Virus record (IMG/VR): IMGVR_UViG_3300018018_000452
Span: 1-36,741 of that record
Length of the DNA stretch: 36,741 bases
Direction: 5' to 3' (one strand)
Source of the DNA: a virus
Shown: piece by piece, positions 7,049 through 13,682 of the stretch
Layout of the letters: each line of letters opens with the position of its first letter
How positions within the stretch are numbered: the stretch's first letter is position 1
The notes under the pieces: model-generated
The model's input: only the letters and a program-made list of their open reading frames with translations
Told to the model about the DNA's origin: nothing
The model's database searches: none
Translations under genes and position numbers: made by a program

Positions 7049-8539
7049 ATGAGAGAACTGGTGGTTGATAATTTTGCGGGTGGGGGCGGGGCGAGCTTGG
7101 GAATCGGCCGTGCGCTCGGCATCCCGGTCGATATTGCAATCAACCACGACCGCGAGGCGATAGAGATGTATCGGCTGAATCACCCCGATACGAAATGCCT
7201 GTGCGAGGACATCTGGAAGGTGAACCCGGTAGATGCGACAGGCGGCAGACCCGTAGGCCTGGCGTGGTTTTCACCGGACTGCACGCATTTTTCGCGGGCA
7301 AAGGGCGGCAAACCGGTCGAGAAGAAAATCAGGGGGCTTGCCTGGGTGGTTGTCCGATGGGCGAAGGCGGTCAGACCGCGAATAATCATTCTTGAAAACG
7401 TGGCGGAGTTCCAGGAGTGGGGACCGTTGACGAAAAAAAACAAGCCGAACCTGAAATTGAAGGGGAAAATATTCAATTACTGGCTGAACATATTGACCGG
7501 CCTGGGATATCAGGTCCAGTGGCGGGAGTTGGTCGCTGCCGATTACGGGGCCCCGACAATCCGCAAGCGGTTGTTTCTGATAGCGCGGTGCGACGGCCAG
7601 TCGATAGTCTGGCCGGAAAAAACGCACGGCACGGGACTTTTGCCTTATAGGGCGGCGGCGGAGTGCATCGACTGGTCGATACTGTGTCCCTCGATTTTCG
7701 AGAGAAAGAGGCCTTTGGCCGAAAATACATTACGAAGGATAGCAAAAGGCATACAGAAATTTGTCATCGAAGCAAAAGAACCATTCATCGTGCGGTCAGG
7801 CCATTACAGTAATATAACAGGTGAAGGAAGTCATTTTCGTGGGCAGGACATAAAGAAACCGCTTGGGACAATTACCAGTAAAAATGATAAGGCCCTCATC
7901 GTGCCATATTTATCCGGCATAGACCATCAGGGAAGCAATGGCGGCTGTGTCTGGTCGGCGGATGATGCGTTGCGGACAATCACAAAGGAAAATAGGTTCG
8001 CATTAGTGGCGGCTTTCCTGTCGAAATATCACCTTCAGAAGGCAGGAGAATCGAGATGCCAAACCCCCGGCAAACCAATAGCCACATTAGACACTTCCAA
8101 CAGGTTTGCTCTTGTTACATCGCACCTGACGAAATTCTACGGCACAAACAAAGGCGGCGGCGGTGATATGCGAAATCCCATGCCGACTATCACAGGTTTG
8201 GGCCAGCATATAGGCGAGGTCCGGGCGTTTCTCGTCAAATACTACGGGACAAATATCGGCAGTAACTTAAAGAAACCAATGCACACCGTGACGGGCAAGC
8301 ACCGATTCGGCCTGGTAACGGTCGAGGGGCAGCAATACCAGATAGCCGACATCGGGTTGCGGATGCTGACATCGAGAGAGCTGGCAAGGGCACAGGGATT
8401 CCCGGATAGTTATATCCTTACCGGCACGAAATCAAACCAGGTAGCGAAGATCGGCAATAGTGTTTGTCCCGTGCTGGCGGAGGTCCTGGTACGGGCGAAT
8501 GTGAAACTGCAAAAATTTAGTAAAAATTATGTGGCCTAA
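7049..8539 (+). CDS. DNA (cytosine-5-)-methyltransferase
   Basis: A 496-residue enzyme transferring a methyl group from SAM to C5 of cytosine. Visible motifs: motif I DNFAGGGGAS (7-16); motif IV SPDCTHFS with nucleophile Cys78 (the usual Pro before Cys is Asp, as in a known phage subfamily); motif VI ENV (116-118); motif VIII-like IRKRLFLIAR (171-180); motif X GNSVCPV near the C-terminus. Between them lie several copies of a degenerate unit (L..KYYGTN....PM.T.T...RFGLVT, about residues 245-430) forming the target-recognition region. No restriction endonuclease partner is adjacent, so it is probably an orphan enzyme masking phage DNA from host restriction. Confidence 0.92.
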   Translation: MRELVVDNFAGGGGASLGIGRALGIPVDIAINHDREAIEMYRLNHPDTKCLCEDIWKVNPVDATGGRPVGLAWFSPDCTHFSRAKGGKPVEKKIRGLAWVVVRWAKAVRPRIIILENVAEFQEWGPLTKKNKPNLKLKGKIFNYWLNILTGLGYQVQWRELVAADYGAPTIRKRLFLIARCDGQSIVWPEKTHGTGLLPYRAAAECIDWSILCPSIFERKRPLAENTLRRIAKGIQKFVIEAKEPFIVRSGHYSNITGEGSHFRGQDIKKPLGTITSKNDKALIVPYLSGIDHQGSNGGCVWSADDALRTITKENRFALVAAFLSKYHLQKAGESRCQTPGKPIATLDTSNRFALVTSHLTKFYGTNKGGGGDMRNPMPTITGLGQHIGEVRAFLVKYYGTNIGSNLKKPMHTVTGKHRFGLVTVEGQQYQIADIGLRMLTSRELARAQGFPDSYILTGTKSNQVAKIGNSVCPVLAEVLVRANVKLQKFSKNYVA

Positions 8540-8617
8540 GAAATTTTAAACTTAAAGTTTGAAACTAAAAACTATTTACGAAGGGCAGGTGGTTGATATG
8601 AGGTAAAAGTGAAAAAT

Positions 8618-8764
8618 GCAACGTTGGAAGAAGTGCTAAATGCGACCCCGATGGGATAACAGCAAGCATCCCACGGGGCAGGTAAGTTACGTTGTGGCGT
8701 GGGGACAGAAACCATTAACCAAAAGAAAAGGTTAAAAAGCTAAAATTCAAACGCCCCACGCCAC
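8618..8764 (+). ncRNA. Candidate structured RNA with four helices
   Basis: This gap of 261 bases has no gene but folds strikingly. P1: CAACGT 8619-8624 with ACGTTG 8689-8694. P2, inside P1: CCCCG 8646-8650 with CGGGG 8674-8678, one bulged A, then TGGGAT 8652-8657 with ATCCCA 8668-8673 around the loop AACAGCAAGC. P3: an 11-bp perfect stem 8694-8704 with 8754-8764. P4, inside P3: TTAACC 8715-8720 with GGTTAA 8730-8735. It lies between a DNA methyltransferase and an MmcB-like gene. No T-run follows P3, so it is not a simple terminator. I do not recognise a known RNA family. Confidence 0.55.
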
Positions 8765-8782
8765 TTTATAAGAAAATTAAAA
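8765..8782 (+). repeat. Repeat family R5 copy
   Basis: Identical over 18 nt to 258-275 and located directly 3' of the P3 stem of the candidate RNA, just before the gene at 8801. Confidence 0.6.
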
Positions 8783-8800
8783 GTCAAAGATAAAAAATAA

Positions 8801-9547
8801 ATGCTGACAGTTAATGAAATTCAGGCGAGGTTGAAGGTTCGGTATTGTTTGCCGCATTATGTTTATATGACCGAGGTTCGCAGCGCAACCGGTTTTGTCA
8901 GGGATGTTACATACGCGGACGGTCTTGCAATCAGCCTTTATCCGTCAAAAGATTATGACATACACGGTTTTGAAATCAAGGTGAATCGAAGTGATGTTTT
9001 GAAAGAATTAAAATCACTGCGAAAATCGGAGAACATTCAAAAGTTTTGTAGCCGGTGGTGGCTTGTTGTGGGCGATAAATCCATTGTCGATATAGCAGAA
9101 ATACCGCCATACTGGGGGTTACTGGTTCCTTATGGCTCCGGGTTGAGGCAGGCAAAAGTTGCGCCGTTGCAAAAAGCTGAAATAATAACGCCGGATTTTT
9201 TAGCATCGCTGATTCAGAGGATGTATCTCGCCTCACCAAACAAAGTCGCTCTTAATGCGGAATATGAACGTGGAGTTGAGGCTGGCAAAGCAGAAAGTAT
9301 TTCATCGGAGCAAAGATATCAAATTGAACAGGCCGAGGGATTGAAAGAACAGATAGAAAAATTTGAGCAGATTTCTGGCATTGAGATAACCAATTACAAC
9401 GGGCACTCTATGGGCGAGGCGGTTAAATTCGTTCAGGATGCGGAGAGAATCGGAAATACCATCAGACAACTTAAATCAACGGTCGAGGAACATCAACGAG
9501 TGGTAAATGCGGCTCAGTCAGCAATTAAAAACTTACAAAAATTATAG
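8801..9547 (+). CDS. MmcB-like PD-(D/E)XK nuclease-fold protein with coiled-coil tail
   Basis: A 248-residue protein. Residues 1-140 match a phage family related to MmcB / PD-(D/E)XK nucleases: a candidate acidic residue (Asp45) in the DVTYADGLAISLYPSKDYDI segment, the HGFEIKVNRSDVLKELKSLR motif with the E-x-K pair, then CSRWWLVVGD and the IPPYWGLLVPYGSGLRQAKV ending. The remainder (about 160-248) is a predicted coiled coil with Gln/Glu-rich heptads. Family role: DNA repair or protection related; activity has not been shown for phage members. Position between two methyltransferases fits a DNA-processing block. No Shine-Dalgarno is evident; the start lies 18 nt after the R5 repeat. Confidence 0.65.
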   Translation: MLTVNEIQARLKVRYCLPHYVYMTEVRSATGFVRDVTYADGLAISLYPSKDYDIHGFEIKVNRSDVLKELKSLRKSENIQKFCSRWWLVVGDKSIVDIAEIPPYWGLLVPYGSGLRQAKVAPLQKAEIITPDFLASLIQRMYLASPNKVALNAEYERGVEAGKAESISSEQRYQIEQAEGLKEQIEKFEQISGIEITNYNGHSMGEAVKFVQDAERIGNTIRQLKSTVEEHQRVVNAAQSAIKNLQKL

Positions 9548-9592
9548 AAAATTTGAATGAGTGAAATGGGAATGAAAATCAAGGCCATTGCG

Positions 9593-9606
9593 TAAGAAAA
9601 TTAAAA
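9593..9606 (+). repeat. Repeat family R5, short copy
   Basis: TAAGAAAATTAAAA followed by ATCAAAACGCAAAAATCAAAA words up to the ribosome binding site (GAGGAAAAAAG) of the gene at 9642. Confidence 0.5.
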
Positions 9607-9641
9607 ATCAAAACGCAAAAATCAAAATTTGAGGAAAAAAG

Positions 9642-10082
9642 ATGAGTAAATATGCAGAGAATACGAGCGTGCCGATTGAACGGTCAAAGGTGGAAATCGA
9701 ACGAACCCTGATTCGTTATGGTGCAGAGGAATTCTTCTACGGGACAAGTTCACGTGGTTCAGGCGTCGGCTTTAAATATAAAGGTAGAGTAATCAAAATG
9801 AATATCCCAATGCCGGACAGGAAGAAATACCCAGCTAATCAATCCGGCGAAACCAAATGGATGCAGGCGCAGAGGCAACTGTGGCGGGTATTACTTCTGG
9901 CATTGAAGGCAAAACTGGAGTTGGTCGATAACGGCCTGACGACATTTGAGGACGAATTTCTGGCGCAAACCTGTCTGCCCGGGGGCGGGACAATCAGCCA
10001 GCACCTGCAACCGCAAATTGACAAAATGGTGGAGTCCGGTAAGATGCCGGACCTTCTGTTGCTAACGGATGGGAAGGGATGA
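9642..10082 (+). CDS. Conserved phage protein of unknown function (146 aa)
   Basis: The pattern (SKVEIERTLIRYGAEEFFYG, GVGFKYKGRVIKMNIPMPD, W...QRQLWRVLLLALKAKLEL, GLTTFEDEFLAQTCLPGGGT and a closing GKMPDLLL) is one I recognise from uncharacterised phage and plasmid proteins near DNA-metabolism genes. No catalytic motif is known. GAGGAAAAAAG precedes the ATG. It lies six bases upstream of the ParB-methyltransferase gene and is probably co-expressed with it. Confidence 0.6.
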   Translation: MSKYAENTSVPIERSKVEIERTLIRYGAEEFFYGTSSRGSGVGFKYKGRVIKMNIPMPDRKKYPANQSGETKWMQAQRQLWRVLLLALKAKLELVDNGLTTFEDEFLAQTCLPGGGTISQHLQPQIDKMVESGKMPDLLLLTDGKG

Positions 10083-10088
10083 TAATAA

Positions 10089-11444
10089 ATGGCAAAGAAT
10101 GACAGGCCAATCCAGCCGGGGATGGATTCGACATGCTCACCACAGGTTAAACGGTTCAAATTGAACGAGTTGCATCCGGCCAAATACAATCCCCGGACAA
10201 TTACTGACGATGCACTGGCGGGACTGGCGGAATCGATAAAGAAATTCGGATGCGTCGAACCGATTATCGTCAATACCCGGGGCGGCGCCAATACGATCGT
10301 GGGCGGAAACCAGCGGTTCAAGGTCCTGCAGGCGGCGAAAGTCAAAGAAGCGATCTGTATTACGGTGAATCTCAGCGAAATCGATGAAAAGTTACTCAAT
10401 ATCACGTTAAATAACCCACTCATTCAGGGAGAGTTCATAAAAAACTTGGCGGCGTATATAGATTCAATGCGCAAAAATATAAACGATGATGTTTATCTGA
10501 ATTTGAGAATAGGCGAGTTACGGGAATCAATGGGCGGCGAGGAAAAGGCGGGCAATATTCTTGATGATGAAATACCCGAACCGCCAAAAAAGGCGATAAC
10601 GAAACCCGGCGATCTATGGATTTTGGGTCAACATAAATTACTTTGCGGGGATAGTACAAACGAGACCGATGTAGCCCAACTGATGGGTAAGGAAAGGGCA
10701 AAATTGTTTGCGACAGACCCGCCTTACTGCATTGATTATACGGGGGCCAATAGACCGGTCAAAAAGCCGAAGGATTGGTCGAATGTTTACCATGAGGTCG
10801 ATATTAAAGACCCAAAAGCATTTATGCTAAATTTTTTGACGGCCGGGCTGAAATATACAATTCCGAAGGCGCCTATATATCTCTGGCATGCCGACAAACG
10901 GGATGTAATGATAAGGCAGTTGTTGGATGAACTCGAACTATTTGTGCATCAGACAATAATCTGGGTCAAACCATGTGTCATTTTGGGTTTTGCCTTTTAC
11001 GCATATCGGCACGAACCTTGTTTTTTAATCTGGCGGAAGGGTAGCCGTGCCAGACCAACTAAATTCGGAAGAAAACACGATCCGGGGACAGTCTGGCCAG
11101 TGGGTTGGGTTAAAAAAGGTGACCCGACTGAACCGGAGTATTATACCGATGTCTGGGAGCTGGACTGGGAGGGCAAGAAAAGAAATTCAGGACTCGAACA
11201 CCCGACGGTCAAGCCGGTCGAGGTGTTCGCAATCCCGATGCGGGTCCATACAAAGGTCGGCGATATTTGCTACGAGCCATTTTGCGGGTCCGGTTCGCAG
11301 ATTATTGCGGCAGAAAAACTTGACAGGCGGTGCTTCGCGATGGAACTGGAACCGGTTTTCTGCGATGTGGTGGTCAAACGCTGGGAGCAATGGACAGGAA
11401 AAAAGGCGAAATTGGTTAAAGATGGCCACGCTGGGCCGGGTTGA
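10089..11444 (+). CDS. ParB-like domain fused to beta-class DNA methyltransferase
   Basis: A 451-residue fusion. Residues 18-110 form a ParB N-terminal-like domain (LNELHPAKYNPRTITDDALA, then GCVEPIIVNTRGGANTIVGG-NQRFK). Residues about 172-445 are an amino-methyltransferase: GDLWILGQHKLLCGDSTNET, motif IV DPPY at 210-213, HPTVKPVEVF, and the SAM-binding motif FCGSGS at 398-403. DPPY before FCGSGS is the beta-class order, making N6-adenine or N4-cytosine. Such fusions are common in phages and act as orphan methylases. Start: GGATGATAATAA upstream. The gene overlaps nothing; 95 bases with a GC hairpin separate it from the radical SAM gene. Confidence 0.88.
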   Translation: MAKNDRPIQPGMDSTCSPQVKRFKLNELHPAKYNPRTITDDALAGLAESIKKFGCVEPIIVNTRGGANTIVGGNQRFKVLQAAKVKEAICITVNLSEIDEKLLNITLNNPLIQGEFIKNLAAYIDSMRKNINDDVYLNLRIGELRESMGGEEKAGNILDDEIPEPPKKAITKPGDLWILGQHKLLCGDSTNETDVAQLMGKERAKLFATDPPYCIDYTGANRPVKKPKDWSNVYHEVDIKDPKAFMLNFLTAGLKYTIPKAPIYLWHADKRDVMIRQLLDELELFVHQTIIWVKPCVILGFAFYAYRHEPCFLIWRKGSRARPTKFGRKHDPGTVWPVGWVKKGDPTEPEYYTDVWELDWEGKKRNSGLEHPTVKPVEVFAIPMRVHTKVGDICYEPFCGSGSQIIAAEKLDRRCFAMELEPVFCDVVVKRWEQWTGKKAKLVKDGHAGPG

Positions 11445-11539
11445 CCCCCGGGGTATAAATGGCTGGAAAATGGAGAAAAGCGGCCCCAGCGGCAACCGTG
11501 GGGCAGGAAATGGGCAATAAAGGACTATTTTAGATAACT

Positions 11540-11560
11540 ATGAACAATGAACAAAAAACA
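11540..11560 (+). repeat. Repeat family R4, AACAATG type, at a start codon
   Basis: ATGAACAATGAAC overlaps the start of the radical SAM gene, so residues MNNEQ are repeat-derived. Other copies are at 16219-16250, 29577-29604 (inverted) and 33716-33782. Confidence 0.6.
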
Positions 11561-12301
11561 ACTGACATTGGGAAATGCCGGGCGATTTACAGGCCGCGGG
11601 GAAGGGCGGGGGAATATAGCCCTCTTGCACTGAACCTCTATACCGGATGTCATTGCGGCTGCAAATACTGCTATGTGCCGAGGTGCATACGGACCGACAA
11701 ACAGAAATTTCATTCGGACATCAGGGTCCGCAGAGACATAATCGAAAAAATTCAGCATGATATCGAGAGAGTTCAAATCACCGAGCCGGTCCTGTTGTGC
11801 TTTACATGCGACCCGTATACGCCGGAGGTCGAGACAGACCCCTATAATATGACGACATTAAAGACACTCGGAATACTCACGGCGGCAGGGGTGAATTTCC
11901 AGATATTGACGAAGGCGGGAAAGAGGGCGTGCAGAGACTTCGCACTTTATAAAAAAGGCGACAAGTTCGCAACGACATTGACGTTTTACGATGCCGTTAA
12001 ATCGCTGATGACAGAGCCGAATGCGGCACTGCCGAATGAAAGAATCGAGACGCTCGCAACGGCAAAAAAGCACGGTATCGAGACGTGGGTGAGCTTCGAG
12101 CCGGCACTCGATGAGGAACAGATACACCTGCTGCTTACGGCGTCGGCACCATATACGGATTTCTATAAAATCGGCAAGGTCAGCGAATATAAAAGCGAAA
12201 TAACGGACTGGAAGGGATTTGCAGAACGAGTGACGAGACATTTAGATGTGATTGGAAAGCCGTATATGCTTAAAGAAGATTTGAAGGTTTATATGAAATA
12301 A
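11540..12301 (+). CDS. Radical SAM protein, spore photoproduct lyase / Rv2578c-like
   Basis: A 253-residue protein. LNLYTGCHCGCKYCYVP (32-48) contains the CxxxCxxC 4Fe-4S cluster motif (Cys37, 41, 44). It is followed by VLLCFTCDPYTPEVETD, the segment LGILTAAGVNFQILTKAG, and ETWVSFEPALDEEQIHLL. This matches the SPL-like radical SAM group often found in phages. True spore photoproduct lyase repairs thymine dimers; activity of phage homologues is not established. It sits directly after the methyltransferase block, so a nucleic-acid substrate is plausible. Its ATG lies in a R4 repeat and the ribosome binding site is weak. Confidence 0.85.
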   Translation: MNNEQKTTDIGKCRAIYRPRGRAGEYSPLALNLYTGCHCGCKYCYVPRCIRTDKQKFHSDIRVRRDIIEKIQHDIERVQITEPVLLCFTCDPYTPEVETDPYNMTTLKTLGILTAAGVNFQILTKAGKRACRDFALYKKGDKFATTLTFYDAVKSLMTEPNAALPNERIETLATAKKHGIETWVSFEPALDEEQIHLLLTASAPYTDFYKIGKVSEYKSEITDWKGFAERVTRHLDVIGKPYMLKEDLKVYMK

Positions 12302-12307
12302 AGAGAA

Positions 12308-12389
12308 GCCGATGCGGGCGGCGAGTACCGAATTAGCCGCCTGTCCGCCAGATGCAACTGGCGGGACATTTTAACACATCGGCCTTTTT
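12308..12389 (+). other. Three-stem structured element at the early/late boundary
   Basis: An outer stem GCCGATG 12308-12314 with CATCGGC 12377-12383 encloses two hairpins: CGGGCGGC 12315-12322 with GCCGCCTG 12336-12343, and TGTCCGCCAG 12342-12351 with 12358-12368 (one bulged G). The loop of the second, ATGCAA, contains the annotated terS ATG. CTTTTT follows the outer stem (12384-12389), as in a terminator. It starts six bases after the radical SAM stop codon. It could be a terminator for the DNA-processing operon, a translational switch for terS, or part of a packaging signal. Confidence 0.5.
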
Positions 12390-13335
12390 GCGAAGTGAAC
12401 CATTATATAAAGAGTACCGAAGAAAGACAGGATATTTGACCCTGCCGACTGTTGAGATTGCCCAAAAACAGAGGCACCTGCACCTGCTTGAAAAGGTCAG
12501 GAGCAATAAGGCGCTCAGCCCGGCAGAATTGAAAGAACTGAAAAGATACGAAGAGATGATGGGAAAAAAGGGAACACAGAACACAGAACGCAGAAGGCGT
12601 GGGGTAGGAGGGCGATTCGTAAAGACGGCAGACCACAGACCACAGACGACAGACGAATTCGCGGCATTAGCGGCGGAACTTAAATCAGTCGCCGCGCTCG
12701 ACAGCCAGTTCGATGAGCATTTCGATTTGGATAAACACCCCCGCGTCAAAGCTGCGCTCGAGCAGGCGGTATCGGCAAGGGTAGAGGATATAATCCGGCA
12801 GCGATTCGCAGGGTTGGGAGCAAAAAAAACACATAAAGATTATCGCAGGGTAACATTTGACCAGTTGGCGGAAATTGCCGGCGTTAAGAGGCGAACAGTT
12901 TATTTCTGGATAGATAACAAGGGACTGAAGAGAGAGGACGATGGCAGTTTCTGGTTGCCGACATTCTTTGGATGGTTCGAGGAATATACAAAAGGGAAGG
13001 TGCTCGAAAGATTACCGGACCGGCAAATGAACCCGTATCAGGCGGGGAGGGCGAAAGAACTCGCAATGCATATCGCCAAGGAAGAACACCAACTGCTGGA
13101 CAGGACAGAGGTTATGGCGGGGCAGGTCGCAAGGCATCAGAACCTCATAAATTCCTTTACGCACAAAGCGGAAGAACTGGCAATGGAAGCCCACGGACAA
13201 CCGGAAGCGGTAATAGCAAAAATGCTCGGTGATTTCTTCGATGAGGTGCTGAGGCAGCAGTGCCAGGTGGGCGAGCAACTTCATCTGCCGGAAGAAAAGG
13301 CGAAACAGTTCGGGGAACTGCTTCGTAATTTATGA
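12352..13335 (+). CDS. terS: Terminase small subunit
   Basis: A 327-residue protein immediately upstream of the large terminase module. TVEIAQKQRHLHLLEKVRSNKALSPAELKEL (about 33-65) and the helix-turn-helix FDQLAEIAGVKRRTVYFWID (about 170-190, Nu1-like) support recognition of the packaging site on phage DNA. The long helical C-terminus would bind the large subunit. Residues about 74-102 (GTQNTERRRR..., ADHRPQTTDE) are encoded by R2 repeats inserted between these parts. The ATG lies in a hairpin loop without a ribosome binding site. An in-frame TTG at 12436 preceded by AGACAGGA is an attractive alternative start. The stop codon lies in a R1 repeat. Confidence 0.7.
   Translation: MQLAGHFNTSAFLRSEPLYKEYRRKTGYLTLPTVEIAQKQRHLHLLEKVRSNKALSPAELKELKRYEEMMGKKGTQNTERRRRGVGGRFVKTADHRPQTTDEFAALAAELKSVAALDSQFDEHFDLDKHPRVKAALEQAVSARVEDIIRQRFAGLGAKKTHKDYRRVTFDQLAEIAGVKRRTVYFWIDNKGLKREDDGSFWLPTFFGWFEEYTKGKVLERLPDRQMNPYQAGRAKELAMHIAKEEHQLLDRTEVMAGQVARHQNLINSFTHKAEELAMEAHGQPEAVIAKMLGDFFDEVLRQQCQVGEQLHLPEEKAKQFGELLRNL
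12571..12593 (+). repeat. Repeat family R2 inside terS
   Basis: GAACACAGAACACAGAACG-type array, in frame in the small terminase gene (peptide GTQNTER). Confidence 0.7.
12627..12655 (+). repeat. Repeat family R2 variant inside terS
   Basis: A GACCACA-type heptamer array (GACCACAGACCACAGACGAC), encoding ADHRPQTTDE in the small terminase. Confidence 0.7.
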
Positions 13336-13358
13336 TTTATTATTTATGAATTATGATT
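13327..13358 (+). repeat. Repeat family R1, ATTTATGATTT type
   Basis: AT-rich heptamer-like words (TTATGAT, TTATGAA). They overlap the last codons and stop of terS. Further copies are at 15640-15666, 16533-16551, 27183-27216, 27811-27844 and 29394-29427. Confidence 0.7.
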
Positions 13359-13379
13359 GAAAAATTGAAGGAGAACAAA

Positions 13380-13682
13380 ATGATAGAGAAAGACAAATTG
13401 GAGAGGCGGTTCAAGATACTTTATATTGACCAGCAAATAATACTGAATATGGTTGCGGGACTATATAAACACGAATATGTGAAGTTGCCGGATTTTTCGA
13501 GTATGTTGCCGGAAGATGCAACTGTCCTCGATGTCAGATTCGATTTCGAGAGATTGTCATTTGGTTTTCTTGTATACAGTAAAACTTTTCAGATTGTCCC
13601 CCAATTCGCAATAATACCTGCGATGGATTCAAGCGCCGATTTTCAATATAAGACTATCAAACTGCCAAAAGATGAAAAATAA
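13380..13682 (+). CDS. Unknown 100-residue protein between terminase subunits
   Basis: The start at 13380 is chosen because AAGGAG lies seven bases upstream; an in-frame ATG at 13353 falls in the R1 repeat. The protein opens MIEKDKLERRFKILYIDQQI and has a beta-rich second half (DATVLDVRFDFERLSFGFLV ...). The stop overlaps the large terminase ATG by 11 bases. No family recognised. The overlap and location suggest an accessory packaging role, by context only. Confidence 0.6.
   Translation: MIEKDKLERRFKILYIDQQIILNMVAGLYKHEYVKLPDFSSMLPEDATVLDVRFDFERLSFGFLVYSKTFQIVPQFAIIPAMDSSADFQYKTIKLPKDEK

Noticed and set aside
11459-11533. 24-residue ORF between the ParB-methyltransferase and radical SAM genes
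   Set aside because: Short, Ala/Gly-rich, no ribosome binding site, and nothing recognisable; the gap also contains a CCCCGGGG palindrome.
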